The translations under genes were made by a program, and so were the position numbers. Shown one piece after another: positions 21,556 through 33,825 of a stretch of 64,000 nucleotides of DNA. The DNA comes from Rattus norvegicus (lineage: Eukaryota > Chordata > Mammalia > Rodentia > Muridae), in the NCBI RefSeq assembly GCF_036323735.1, contig NW_026947367.1, positions 594,501 through 658,500 on the forward strand, in the 5' to 3' direction. Every line of letters begins with the position of its first letter. Within the stretch, counting starts at the first letter, position 1. The notes below the pieces were generated by a model. It saw only the letters and a program-made list of their open reading frames with translations. It did not search any database and was not told the origin of the DNA.

Positions 21556-22722
21556 GCCAAAATCATTGCAGAAAATGGAATTGGAAAAAAGAAATTTTGA
21601 GTACACATTCAGCAATATTTATAAAGTGCCATATCGAGGAATGTACAATAAGAAAGTAAAATAGAGTATTCATTCAATTGAAGGTCTGTTGGGAAAAACT
21701 TGCCATTGGGAAAAAGAGAAAACCTACAAAATTGAACTGTATTTCATGAAAAGTACCTGGGAATAAAAAAATTATTATTCAGAAGAATCTCCTCTACTCC
21801 ATGTTACAAGATCTTTTCTATCCATTCCAAGCCCTTGAATAACATATTCTTTAGAGAGATGGAGTGCATAAAGGTTTCCACTGAATCACGGGAGACATAC
21901 CAGGAAAGGGCACCCTCAAATCTAGTCAATGTAAGGAAAGCTGTTTAGTCAGTAGGGCCTGGCAGTTCTCAGTGACATCATGATTAGGATCTGCCTGAAA
22001 AATATCTTGCAAGCTGGAGAGCTTTATCTTCTTCTGTGATGTCACAAGTTTTGTCATGATTGCATCTGCCTCTCAGGTATTCCTTCAGAACCTCCAAGGT
22101 TTAGTAATTGTCATCTAATTCAGTGTAAACAGCTATTAGGGAGTGAAAACAAAGAGGATGAAGAGATCAGAAATGGGGAGAAGGAAGATGCCTTTCTGTC
22201 TTGGTCTAAAAAAGGAAGAAAGATGTGTGCTTGGGAAAGCTCAGTGACTCCTTGGTAAGGGTTGAGTGGTATTGCTGATCAGAAAACATTGATTTTAGCC
22301 TTCCACATGGGGGATTCAGGAGCTGGGGTCCTCTCAGAAGCATCTGGATATCTCTGTTCTTATGGTTCCTGGAAGGCATAGTGTTTATATTATTCATTTC
22401 TTTATTCCAAAGGGAAAGTGTTGGGAATGGCACAGTTTTTCCGTGAGAGCTCATGGCCTTCATTCTTTTTGTCCAAATGAAAAAGGTCCCACAGAAGAAT
22501 GAAAAGGCAAGTATTGTGTCCTCAGGTCAGAGTAAACTCCTCCATGCTTTGGATTCCAAAAGTGCAGTATCTATCTGACTCTGATATTTGGGAGAGAGAA
22601 GTGCTTCTAGTTGAGACTTCATCATCTCTGTCTTTCCAATAGTACTACTCTGAATAACACTTTAGATTTCTGAGTCAATAGGCATGATTAGTTGACAGTA
22701 TTCTTATCATTTATATCATTCT
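21556..22722 (+). repeat. amplified unit C
   Basis: Starts at the ccaaaatcattgcagaaaatgg landmark, so the left ~0.4 kb of the unit is missing, and runs to the antisense L1 fragment. CRE-like octamers TGACATCA (21973-21980) and TGATGTCA (22037-22044) are intact. The TATA-like box is changed to tctaaaaaaa near 22205. The minus strand keeps an 85-codon ORF (22206-22463) related to one in unit G. Confidence 0.85.
21973..22044 (+). promoter_or_regulatory. paired CRE-like octamers of unit C, TATA-like box lost
   Basis: Both octamers are preserved at the 64-bp spacing also found in unit B. The downstream TATAAAA is replaced by TCTAAAA, so this copy would lack the core element. Confidence 0.35.
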
Positions 22723-23243
22723 TTTATTTACTTTTTGGGAAATTTTAGTGGTTTCTTAAACTGTTTATTTCGATATTTACATGTAAAATAATATTTTCTT
22801 TCTCATTTTCCTTCACATAACATCCCTACATATTCACTATCCCTTCTTTAACCACACTTTCTGTCCCTTGAAAATCCCATGAACTAGAAGATAATCCTAG
22901 GTTGGATCAAGGGCTTCTCCTTCCATTGGTGCCCATTAATGCCATTCTCTGCCACATATTCATTTAGGGCAATTGGTCTGTCCATGTAAAGTCTTTGAAT
23001 ATTGTTCTAGTACGAGGAAGCACTGGTTCATTGGCAAAGTTGTTCTTATGGTGTTCAAAGCACCTTCAACGCTTGCAATCCTTTCTCAAAATCTACCAAC
23101 AAGAGGTCGGTTTTCAGTTCACTGGTTTGCAACTAGCATTCACTTCTGTATTTGACATGCTCTAGCTGTGTCTCTCAGGATGTATCTACATCCGGTTTCT
23201 GGTAGAATGCACTTCTTAGCTTCATCAATCTTTTCTAGTTTTG

Positions 23244-23246
<3 letters not shown>
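22723..23246 (-). mobile_element. LINE-1 3' end, antisense (after unit C)
   Basis: Same L1 3' fragment as at 6843-7401, with cttctccttccattggtgcc and tgacatgctctagctgtgtc, ending at ctagttttggtg before an AT repeat. Confidence 0.87.

Positions 23247-23304
<58 letters not shown>
23247..23304. repeat. (AT)n microsatellite
   Basis: About 58 bp of TA at the same L1 position as in the other copies. Confidence 0.96.
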
Positions 23305-23307
<3 letters not shown>

Positions 23308-24935
23308 ATTTTTGGTGACTCCTACAGTATGAAGTTAGGTGGAATTTTAACATGGATTATGCACAACTAGGTGAAGAATGTAGAATCCACAAAGGCATTG
23401 CAAAATAGACTCTCTCCTGTTCTTATGAACCTATTGAAGTTGAGGTTTCACAGGTCCAGAAGCCATTCTTCTTTCTGCCAATCCTCCTCTATCTTATGTT
23501 TGGTCTTAAGAAAGGATCATGGTAAAACATCCTAAACCCTTAAATATGACCGTGAGACACTGGAATGTAGATATTGCAGATGATATCAAAAGCAACTAAA
23601 GAAGAGAATTCTATGCTCCATGTGGTCCTTTGCTTTACTGACATCTGGAAATTTTGGATAGAATAGGAATTCAAAGTTTATCATTTCATGTCGGTACACC
23701 ATATTTACACTGTTATACTCAGTCTGTAGCTGTGCGCCTTTGTTGAGAAATCATTGCAAAAAATGGAAGTGGAAATGCGAATTTTTGAGTACACATTCAG
23801 GAACATTTATAAAATCACCTATCAAGGAATATACAATAAGAAGTGAAATACAATATTCATTCAACTAAGGGTCTGTAGAGAAAATACTGACCTGTGGAGG
23901 ACAGAGAAATCATAGAAATTGAACTTTATTTCATAGTAATTAACCTGGGAACAAAATATTATCTAGGAGAATCTCTAATATCCCATGTTCCTAAATCTTT
24001 TCTATCCATGCCAAGTCCCTGACCAAATTTCACCATTCAGAGCATGTAACCAATAATGAAGCAAAGAACAGTTTGCAGCTTTAGAGAGATGGAGTTCCTA
24101 AAGGTTTCCAATGTGTCACAGGAGACATACCAGGAAATGTCACCCTTGTATCTGGTCCATGTAAGGAAAGCTGTTCAGCATTTAGGCTATGGATGGTGTC
24201 AGTGACATCATCATTACGCCCTCCTTGAATACTCTATTTTAACCTGGAGATCCCTAGCTTTTTCTGTGATGTCCCAAGTGTTGTTGTGAATGAAACTCCC
24301 TTTCAGATATTCCTTCAGGACCTCTAGCGTTTACAAATAATCCTGTAATTCAGAGTAAACAGCCATTTGAGAGGGATAACAAAGAACATGAAAAGATAAG
24401 AGAAGGGGAGAAGGAAGTTGGTCTTCTGTCTTGGTCTAAAAAAAAAGGAAGAAATACATGGTCCATGGGAAAACTCAGTGAGACCTTGGTATAGATTGAA
24501 TGGGAATGCGGAAGAGATAGCCTTGACCTGAGTCTTCCACATCAAGAGCTGCAAGCCTCTCAGAAGCATCAAGACTTCTCAGTTCTTATGGCTTCTGGAA
24601 GTCAGAGATTTTATATCATTCATTTCTTTATTCCAAAAGCCAAGTATTTGAAAGATAACAGATGTTTTCTTGAGAGCTCATGGCACTCATTCATTCTGTC
24701 AATTATAAAAAAGTCCTAAGTAAGAAGGGGAAGACAAGTATTGTGTCCTCTGGTCAGTGTAAACTTCTCTATGCTTTGGATGCCAATAGTGCAGTTTGTT
24801 TCTTATACTAATGTCTGGGAGAAAGAAGTGCTTCTAGTTGAGATTTCAACATCTCAGCCTTTCCACTACTATTTACACTGACTATCCCTTTAGATTTCTC
24901 AGTCAATTGGTGAGATAAGCTTGCAGTTTTCCTTT
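23305..24935 (+). repeat. amplified unit D (near full length)
   Basis: A complete unit from the left landmark (ggtgactcctacagtatgaag) to the right end. TGACATCA is at 24203-24210. The second octamer is changed to TGATGTCC near 24267 and the TATA-like box to tctaaaaaaa near 24435. It is useful as a reference for full unit length (about 1.63 kb). Confidence 0.86.
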
Positions 24936-24975
24936 CTTTTATTTCTTTAATTTTTTAAATATTTTTTTAGCAAAA
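24936..24975 (-). mobile_element. LINE-1 3' terminus stub, antisense
   Basis: Only the T-rich start of the L1 complement (ctttaattttttaaatattt, then tagcaa) remains before unrelated sequence begins, so a deletion or recombination break lies near 24975. Confidence 0.55.
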
Positions 24976-26290
24976 CTCTCAAATCTCATCCTGGGTGACG
25001 ATGTAGATTAGACCCATTAGATGAAATGAAGAATTAAAAATCTCTCCTGATGATGAAAGTGGTAAGGAAATCACATTGATGTATCATAAATGCAGTGCCA
25101 AGAGCAATATTCAGACTAGTCTGGGGAGATGCTGCCTTCATCAGAGACCACAAACCTTTAGTGGAGTATGATTCAGTACTAAACTGGGAAGGAAAAATTA
25201 TGGTTGATATTGTTCTAGTAGATCTCACAACATTAAAAAGTGTTTCTTCCAGATAAATGAATGATTATTGTAAAGCAACTCCCGGAATGAATTTATGAGA
25301 CCCACAATTAGCCTGTGAAATAATGTGTTAAAGAAGAAATCTGTGTCTCTCCAGGGACAAACTGTTGCTTTCAAACAAACCGTAAAGTGTCCATTCTAGG
25401 AATGATACATAGATATATACACATTATAACAGGATGGATAACGAGTTTCCTCAGGTCTATGAATGAGGTATTCAGCAGTTGACCTGACTCAGCAATAAAG
25501 GTAATTTTTGCCAACACTTGAGTCCTGAGCTCCTTCACTAGGAGCCCCATGATTGAAGGAAAGACCAAACTTCAGACTTTTCTCAGATTTTATTTAGTTC
25601 AGGTTTCATGGTCTTGGTCCTCAGAAGGAAAGACATCTTGTTTTCCAATTCTTGTTTATCCTATAATCCTTCTCTCTGATGCACTCATGCAAATAAATTA
25701 CTGTGCATTTCATTGATAGGTTATTATTGCTATTTTAATTCTCTTGCCAAGAACTATAGAAAATAAGAATGACTGTATCAAAGCATCATACGAAAATCAG
25801 ACTAAGGCAATGTGGCCATTGGAAATTTGTAACTGAGCTGAAAATCTTACTAGAGACAAACTGCTGTAGAAGGTCTTCTATAGATACCTGGTGTAGTAGT
25901 TGTTGTTCCCCAACAGATACTAAAGGATGAATATCTCTCTACAGAGGAATCAGACTAGTCACAATGATCACAGACTATGGACCACATAATTTAACAATGG
26001 CTGACTATTTGTAAAGTACTAGAATGTTTCATTAGTTTATTAGTCCAATAGGCTAGATGTCTCATCTGGTCATTGGTATATGGATAAATCTTCAGTATGT
26101 AGGTTCTAATGTCTGTGAGGGTTTGGTAGCAATGTGACTGCAAGCAGGAAAGGTAAAAGCTTCTTTCTTCCATGTTTTCTATGGGGATTCAAATAGAATG
26201 CATGGTTAAGAATACATAGGGATTGCCATTTTCAAACAGACCAGTATCTTCAACTAAATATTCTTTTCTGGGAAGATGCACTTTGTCAGC
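24976..26290. other. unassigned sequence between unit D and the Glrx pseudogene
   Basis: I recognise no gene. A 65-codon minus-strand ORF at 25371-25568 lacks any motif I know, and a 60-codon ORF at 25991-26173 likewise. Confidence 0.5.
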
Positions 26291-26618
26291 TTGGCTCATG
26301 TGTATGTGAACTGCAAGATCTTGTGTGGGAAGGCAGTCCTGTTCATCAATCCCAATTGCCCCTCTTACAGAAATATCCAAGACTTCCTCAATCAACTCCT
26401 TTGCAATCATGGTCGTCTGAGATTTGAAGACATTACATCTACTAACAACACCAATGGGATTCAAGATTACTTACAAAAGCTCACTGGAGTGAGAATAGTT
26501 CCTTGGGTCTTTATATGTAGAGAAAGAATGCATAGGCACACACAGTGATCTAATCTACCTGCAACAGAATGGGGAGCTGATGATGTGCCTGAAGCAGATT
26601 GGAGCTCTGCACTTATAA
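26291..26618 (+). pseudogene. Glrx: processed pseudogene of glutaredoxin-1 (thioltransferase)
   Basis: Glutaredoxin-1 is a small cytosolic oxidoreductase that reduces protein-glutathione disulphides with its CPYC active site. This stretch aligns along the full length of the known ~107-residue protein, including V-N-C-K-I near the N-terminus, the D-I-T-S-T-N-N-T segment and I-Q-D-Y-L-Q-K-L-T-G, and ends on the usual leucine before TAA at 26616-26618. No intron is seen. Damage: the start codon position reads TTG, the active site reads C-P-S-Y so the second cysteine is lost, and about 4 extra bases near 26515-26545 shift the frame in the last third. The open part is 26276-26548. The downstream ~750 bp may be retained 3' UTR. 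It is a dead retrocopy; the parent gene is elsewhere. Confidence 0.93.
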
Positions 26619-27370
26619 AAGGAGTGGCAGTAAAAGCCCATGCTGACAGGAGACATTCAGCCATCCTGAAGCCAGGCAGAGAGTTGATGTGCGTCACAGA
26701 AGATGTCAGCATTTTCTTATGATTGACATTTTCAACAAATTGGCTTTTATTCTATTACTCAGTGCAAAAATCGGTTGCTGTTTGCCTCAAAAATTGTGGT
26801 AGGGAAATTTAAGGGGCAACAGAGGTTTGATTATTCAGTCTTCATGTGCTGACATGTCTTTACCTCTAAGTCTATGTTCCACAATCCAATGCATTTAAAT
26901 CTACAGAGAATCAGTTACTGTTTCTCTACCATGCTGATCTGCTGAAGTCATTTTACAGAAGTCCACTTCCTAGTAATTATTAAAGGAATGAATATTGTGA
27001 AGTTGTTTATGATCTACACACAGGCCTTTCATACCCAAAGCATGTACCTTCCCACTTCTGCATTTGCAGCTCTCAGCCATCCTACAACCCACAGAAGTCC
27101 ACAATTGTATGAGGATGCTGTTTGAAAAACATATGAATAGATTTATTATAGTTGTTCTTCACTGTACCCATATTAACACAGACGGCAGAGCATATGATGC
27201 ATTCAGCTCTGTTTGTAGTGTATAATTGCCCATAAAGTCCCAAACAGTTGTGAGTTGATTCTGTCAGAGAACCAGCAGAGCCAAATATGAAATTTAAAAT
27301 TTCAGAACTCTCCTTCCAAGGCTGTTTGTGAAAGAAGTTGTTTGCAAAACACTGTCCTAATAAATTTATT
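26619..27370 (+). pseudogene. Glrx: probable 3' UTR part of the Glrx retrocopy
   Basis: Follows the pseudogene stop without a visible break, and an AATAAA lies near 27358 (taataaatttattcc). No clear poly(A) tail or target duplication is visible, so the right border is uncertain. Confidence 0.4.
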
Positions 27371-28500
27371 CCATTCTCACTTTGATATTTTGCTTTGATA
27401 TCTTGAAGTGACGTTTATTATTGATATGCAGGTCCCCTCTATGGTCTCCAGTGAGAAGGATTCATTCTTCAAATGAATGTATCTGCAGATGCCTGAAAAA
27501 ATATATATAACAATTAGATCTTGATAAAGTTCTAGGTTAAAGATGCAACATCCTACTCCAAAGATCCATATAAGAAGTACATTTGACCTGGCCCTTATGC
27601 AGAAATTCGACACATATTCCCTTTGTCGTTGAAGTTTAATTAATCTCAGATGAATAGTTGACAACCAAGAATAGCCTTTAGAATCATTTTACCCTCTTCA
27701 CTAATAGTTTTGAGCAAATGGAACACTAAAAGATCACAAAGAAGAAATGGTTATAATCAAAAGATACATGTGGTTCAGCTCTAACTCTCATGGTCTAGGT
27801 GACTTTGGACACGCTCATTATGGTCATGGATTGCTCTCATAAGACTCTGCAGAAGGTTGTTACTACTGCCTCATTTTAAGCTCCAGGAAGACCAAGCCAC
27901 CAGAGCTGATCAAGTTCCCTTAGAATGCACTTGAAAGCCACATACGCTGAGGAACTTTTGATGTGCTTTAGCTCTATTTTCAGTTTTTTTTAAGCCTCTA
28001 CCAAACAGCAGGCTACCCTTTTTACTCCCTACTCAACACCTCTAAATCTGCCCTAGCTCAGTTGCTCAGTTGACATTAGTCATTGCTCACCACCCCAAGT
28101 ATGCTCTCATCTTACTGTGTTTCTAACATCCTGCCTGCTACACCAATTGCCACTCCATACTAGGTCTCACATGACTGGTAGCTCTTACTCCATCTGAAGT
28201 ACTAAATCCTTTCTCCACCCTTGTGTCTACTAACCTGCCTGCAGACACACAACTGCTTGGCCAAGAGCATCTTTATTGAAATATACAGAAACAATTTGGA
28301 AACAGGACCTTCAGTGTTTGCAGGATGATTCCTGATCTAAGAATCAAAACAAGACCATACAAGACTCAATACATGTCTCCGGTTTTGGAAGGGACATAGA
28401 GCAGTTAAAATTTCAGAGTTGAAATTCAAATAATTATAATATATATGTAGTATTAATTATGCCAGGAAAAAGGATCCAAGAAAGTGTAAATGGGTAATAT
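27371..28500. other. unassigned sequence
   Basis: No recognised gene or repeat. The minus strand near 28262-28285 reads TTCAATAAAGATGC, a possible end of an antisense retrocopy, without a supporting ORF. Confidence 0.4.
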
Positions 28501-28745
28501 TAAAGGCAAAAGACAAAACAAAAACAAAAACAAACAAACAAACAAAAAAAAAACATACTACAGCCAACAATGTGGACCTGTCAGAAAGGCTGGGCTTTTT
28601 CCGGCCATCTGAATTTGTACTTGAAATTCTTTCGACCAATTATTGATCTCTGCATGTAGAAAAGAATAAAAAGAAAAAGAAAACAAAATAAAATAAAAAA
28701 TCAACAAAATGTAACAAAAAGCAAAAGCAAAAGCAAATCAACCCC
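28501..28745. repeat. A-rich and (CAAA)n/(CAAAAG)n simple repeats
   Basis: Two A-rich runs, 28505-28553 (caaacaaacaaac, then A9) and 28662-28738 (aaaagaaaaagaaaac, gcaaaagcaaaagc). The phenylalanine-rich minus-strand ORFs here come from these runs. Confidence 0.85.
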
Positions 28746-28849
28746 ATTTCTAAAAAAAGAGGATCGAGTGAAGATTGTTTGAGGTTCTCATTTTCAACTA
28801 CAACTACAAGCCACCAATAGCTTTCAATGCAAAAATTATTCATTATTTT

Positions 28850-29335
28850 ATTTGAAACTTCTCTGTCGGTCAAAGAAACAAGGTTTATACGATGCAAAAA
28901 CAGAAAACAGAAACAAATCATACTGTACAGCTCACCACTCATATTACTATGGTGACTGTGGGCAATGCGGAGAATATGTGTTTGACAACGGGTCTTGTGG
29001 TTTTCTATATGCTGGCAATATCTATGACTCTGATATGAGTTAGAGTCATCACAAAATCATCACTAAATGAACTGCTCCTTTTCTTTGGAGCACAAGATGT
29101 GGCAAAAACTTGACTGACTATGATTTGTAATTTGGACCTAGCATCTGTAGTAAAGCTAAGGCATCTGATGGAAAATCCTCCACCAAAACACTGGATCGTC
29201 AATGTTGTTGCCAACCAAAAACCATGTCCTGAGTCTACCCTGCAATCTCCAGAAGAGGTTTCAAAATGTCAAACTTCACAATATTTTATTTGTGGCTTTG
29301 TCTTGTTGTCATTTTTTATTTTAAATAAAGTGTGA
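28850..29335 (+). pseudogene. possible decayed retrocopy of an unidentified mRNA
   Basis: One plus-strand frame (codons in register with 29120) reads about 150 residues with only two internal stops and ends at a stop near 29333, overlapping an AATAAA at 29324-29329. It has a hydrophobic stretch (C-L-T-T-G-L-V-V-F-Y-M-L-A-I near 28980-29020) that could be a membrane segment. A neighbouring frame is also open (28852-29043). I do not recognise the protein. It may equally be chance, since no poly(A) tract follows. Confidence 0.25.
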
Positions 29336-29529
29336 TTTCTGGCATAATCCATCTAATTTTTCCTCATATAGAACTTCACTTTTGATCTCAAATTCCATTC
29401 ATGAAGGGGTACTCTTTTGTTGGGTAAGTTTTCTATTTTCCTTTTATGGCTTGCTGTGATTGCTTATTGTGGCTGTCTAAATGATGCATTATTGAGCAAC
29501 TGACTCCATCAGATTGGCTTGTAGGCATC

Positions 29530-29775
29530 AGTATTTTGCATTTTCTTGATGGCTAGATGATGTATGGATACATTGCCCACTGTGGATGGTACCAACATTA
29601 GTAAGCTGAGGAGGTTATAGAGAAAAGGTAGCTGAGCAGATTAGTAAGCAGAGTTCCTCTTAATATTCATGCTGCTTCCGTGTGTCCTTTTCTTGTATTC
29701 CATTATGAACTGTAACTTGTGAGGTGAAAAAAAACCTTCAATTTCCCACCTTGGCATTTTTATGATTACTATAAA
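29530..29775 (+). mobile_element. rodent interspersed repeat, URR1-like
   Basis: Contains gatacattgcccactgtgga, tggtaccaac, agattagtaagcagagttcc and actgtaacttgtgaggtg, as in a common rodent dispersed repeat that I know as URR1 (non-autonomous hAT type). The family name is from memory; the copy is diverged. Confidence 0.5.
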
Positions 29776-31526
29776 TTAGTAGTACTATCAGAAACATTTG
29801 GCATTTTCTGGAGATCTGATCTGATAGTCTAGACTCCTGTTGCTATGTAACCTCACCTTTTAAATCAATAAATAAATCCTGGACGCTCCAATCCTTTGAA
29901 ATATTCACTCTGACAACAACATCACACTGTGTATGTAACCCTTACATTTTTTTAATCTCATGATATTTTTCCTCCCTCTTTGTTTCTCTTTAAAATTATC
30001 TCCCTAATCATGCTAGCACTTAGCACTTTAAAGTTCTCCTCTGTCCCATAGTAGAATAATTATAGTCAAATTCTTGAGTTTCATATAAGTGGGTGATTTA
30101 TTGTAGTAAAATTTTCTAATAAATATTTATTGTATAAGCTTTATTAATTAATTAACAATTGACATTATTATATTATCTACTTATACTTAAAACTATAAAA
30201 GCTTTGATTTATTCAAGTCTTTAAGGTCCTTTAGAACATCAGCTGGAACATTTCCATATATATTCTGGATGGATCATCATTACTTCATATGTCTTCTAAC
30301 TAATAGTATGCTTTATAACTTTGCTAATCCAGGGTATTTTGTTATATATTTTAAGAGTGTTTCAAGTGGAATATTTCCCTGATTTTTCTCCCATTGCTTG
30401 AAATTGGAAAACAGGAAAGATAATGTGTTCTGAGTAATCACTTTGAATTCTACTATTTATGAATGTATTTTCAACTTTAAGAAACTTAATCTTTTAGAGA
30501 ACAATTGTCTCTATTCAGGATCACTTCTATCTAATTCATAGTGGTCTTTGCATTTTAGATATTTTTATCCACAATATTTAATTTTATATTTTCAGATTAT
30601 TGTGAGGAGAATTTTACCCATATTTTCTCACAGTATGGTTTGTATTGGCAAAAAGTAAAGCTAAGGAATTTTGTGTGTTCGTATGATGTTCTGCTTTTAT
30701 GACCCTATTTCTCAGTCTTAAGAGACTGATACATTTTTAGAGTTTTTAAAATGGTATCACAACATCTGCAAATTTGAACATTTTGATTCCTTCATTTTTC
30801 ATTTGTATTCCCTGGATCTTCTTCAGTTGTAATATTGTTCTAACTAAAATTACAAATACTATAATACATAGGTATGAAACCAGTGTATATTCTTGTCTTC
30901 TCCTGCTTGTAGTGGAACTGCATTTGATTTTTCTCTCTTTAGCAAGATGATTTTGGTTGGCTTCTTGTACCTTGCCTTTATTATGTTGAACTATATCCTC
31001 CATACCTACAACTTCCCCAGGACTAATCAAACTTGTATGTCTGGGATTTGAAGAAAGCATATCTGGTTGAAGATTATTTTTAATGTTGACTTGAATCTGT
31101 TCACAAGTATTTTATTGAGAATATGTGTGTATAGGTGAAAATTAGTGTGTAATACTCTCTCTTCCTCTCTTTGTGTCAGTCGTCTGTAACTTTTTCTCCC
31201 GCTTCATTACCTTCCCTTTTGCCTCATTGTCCCCCTGTCTCACTCTCTCTCCTTATATTCTTTGTCATTGTTAGATAAAACCAGATTCAAAAATATAATT
31301 TTAATGTATTCAATCCTTTTCTCTACTTTATGAAATAGTCTTAGACACTTTAAATGCTATTTAAATGTATATTCATTTCTTTTCAACTGAATACATGTGG
31401 TCCTATGATATTTGAGGTGGGAGAAATTAAGTAACGATTCTATGTAATTGTTTAGTATAGAGCTGTTTAAATTATAAAAAAATGAGCTGATTTAATATTG
31501 ATAAATGGAATACATCTAGTATTTAC

Positions 31527-31854
31527 TGTCACTTCCAACCCCGACCAGCAGGAAAGGAGTGACACCCCACATTCTTCTCAAAGCAGTTTATTCAGGAACC
31601 CTTTTGTCTGCAAGCAGGAACAATGCCTCCATCCAGCCCCTGAGCCCACTCCCTTATATCCTCCCTCAACCACCTCAATGGTCCAGTCTGCGTAACCTCC
31701 ATTCATAGGTCCACGTCACATGGCCTGATCTATCCTCATGGTGTGCCTGGGCAGCTCTCACGATTGGGCGTGGCTTAATTTCAGGTGCTAGTCTTGAGAC
31801 TCGGCAGCAGTCCCGGGCTCTGTCTTGGGATTGCCCCTACACCCGCTCCCCACA
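31527..31854 (-). mobile_element. solo LTR, class II ERV type, antisense
   Basis: A GC-richer 328-bp block interrupts copy 2 and is absent from copy 1 near 10755. On the minus strand it begins TGTGGGGAGCGGG and ends in GTGACA. It holds a TATA-like ATATAAGG near 31652 and an AATAAA near 31587, the layout of an LTR. Flanks atttac and gtaaat are inverted, not direct, so the target duplication is unclear. No internal retroviral sequence is present. Confidence 0.8.
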
Positions 31855-32739
31855 GTAAATCACGAATGCTTTAAAATATATTCTAGATTTTGGACTGTAA
31901 ATCTAAATAATCTGTATTTTCTCCATGTTTCCTATATTCTCTTTCATTTTATTAATTCAAACCTTTCATTACCTAACATGGCCAGAGGTTATGACAATCT
32001 TGTTAATACTTTCCAGGAGTGACCTCTTCCTTTCATTCATTATATAGTTGTCTACATTTTATTGATTTCAGCCATAATGAGTTGGATATGCATGTTATAC
32101 CCTAAGACTAAAAAGCCATCCTGAAACAAGGTGCTAAGAGACTGTAGGTGCCCAAATTGTGGGTGGGATCAGACATAAAGAGCGTCGTCTGGATACAAGA
32201 AGTGATACTCTCATGTCACATAGCAGCTATGGTTTCCTGCACAGCTTCAAGCCAGTCAACAGTCCAGAATGCAGTATAAATGCCTGAAAGCTGTTACTCC
32301 GAACTGACACACTGTGGACAGTTAGTGGCTTTTGTTGGAGGATTGAAAATTTTTTTGTAAGGGATTATCATGGGATTATTAAACAGTATTTTAATGTAGA
32401 AGTTACAGAAAAGTAGGATTCAAAGAAATAGAGTGATGTTGACAAAATATGGGTAAATTGTCCTCAAAATACTTTGGTGGAAATTCTCAAAAATTTAAAC
32501 AATTAAAGCATATTCTACAATTATATGTACATAGATTATGTTTTATGATATAGGAATGTTTCATAAAGTGACCTTAATGAATTTTCTAAGCTACAACAGA
32601 TCTGCCAATTCTGTGAGTTTAATGGGAGCACATTATATGATTTGACCTTAGCAAATTTAAATTAAAGTGTCTATTTTCAAAAATACTAAGCATTGTTTAC
32701 ATGTACACGTTGAGCAATGAGCTTCTATAAACCAAAATA

Positions 32740-33330
32740 AAAAACTAAAGAACTATATATCAAGGAAAAATAATTAAATTGGGCTACATATCTAAACAAA
32801 AAATTCACAATTGAAGAACTCAAATCAAAAAGAATCTAATGGCAAATATGTATAATCCTTATACATTATGGAAATGCAAATCAAAATTATTCTGAGATTT
32901 TTTCATCCCCTTCAGAAAACCTTGGTTAATAACACATGAGCCAAGTGATCTTTACTGTATTATGGAGAGAGGGGAGCATTCCTATTATCCTGGTGGGAAG
33001 GCAAAATTCTATAACAACTTTTGAAATCAATATGATGTTTCTTCAGGAATATGGAAATGGATACGCCTAATGATATAACTCGAGGGTATAAATGCAAATG
33101 TTGATTCATCCTAGTATATAGACCCTTCATAATGTGAAAATAATCAAGTTCTTCCTTAACAAATGAAGACATAAAGATAACGGATGTTTTTACAGATCAG
33201 AAAAAAGAAAGCATGGAATTTTCAGGACAGGAATGGATCTTGTAAAAGTCATCATAGATGAGGTAATCCAGATCAAAAAGGAAAAATGGGATACAAATTC
33301 GCTATAATCTGAACGTTAATTCTCCAAACT
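32740..33330 (+). mobile_element. old LINE-1 fragment, sense (copy 2)
   Basis: Paralogue of 11620-12215 with the same segments (ggaaatgcaaatc, ctggtgggaaggcaaaa, gaggtaatccagatc). Confidence 0.72.
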
Positions 33331-33825
33331 GTGTATGTGTATGAACAGTTTAGTGTAAGTGTCAAGGGACATGGTCCAGACTGTCTCCATTTTGGGAAGT
33401 ACAAATGTACTTATGGATTGCTGAGGGACACAGTCAGGAACAGGAATGTCAAATGTGAAGAAACAGAGGGCGACAATGGAGGGAATATAGAGAAGTACAG
33501 CAAAGACTGAGAGACATTTGAGGCATGGAATGGAAACCTAATGGGATAGAAATACAAAATATGTTTGTTTGTTTTTTTTTTTAATTTAACATCGAGGTAA
33601 CTAAAGATTTATAGCTATAAGGACAAAAGATAAAACTTTAATTTTGTTTATCTTTGTGAAATGTCAATACTAAGTAATTTATGAAAATTATGGATTTCAA
33701 CTTTCAGTAAACCTGAAACAGTACAGATAATGAATATATAATCCTTAAGGAGAACAGATGTGAACATCTCTATTGTAAACATAAATATCTTATAAACACT
33801 ATGTGTGTAAAATAATCTCTTCTTT

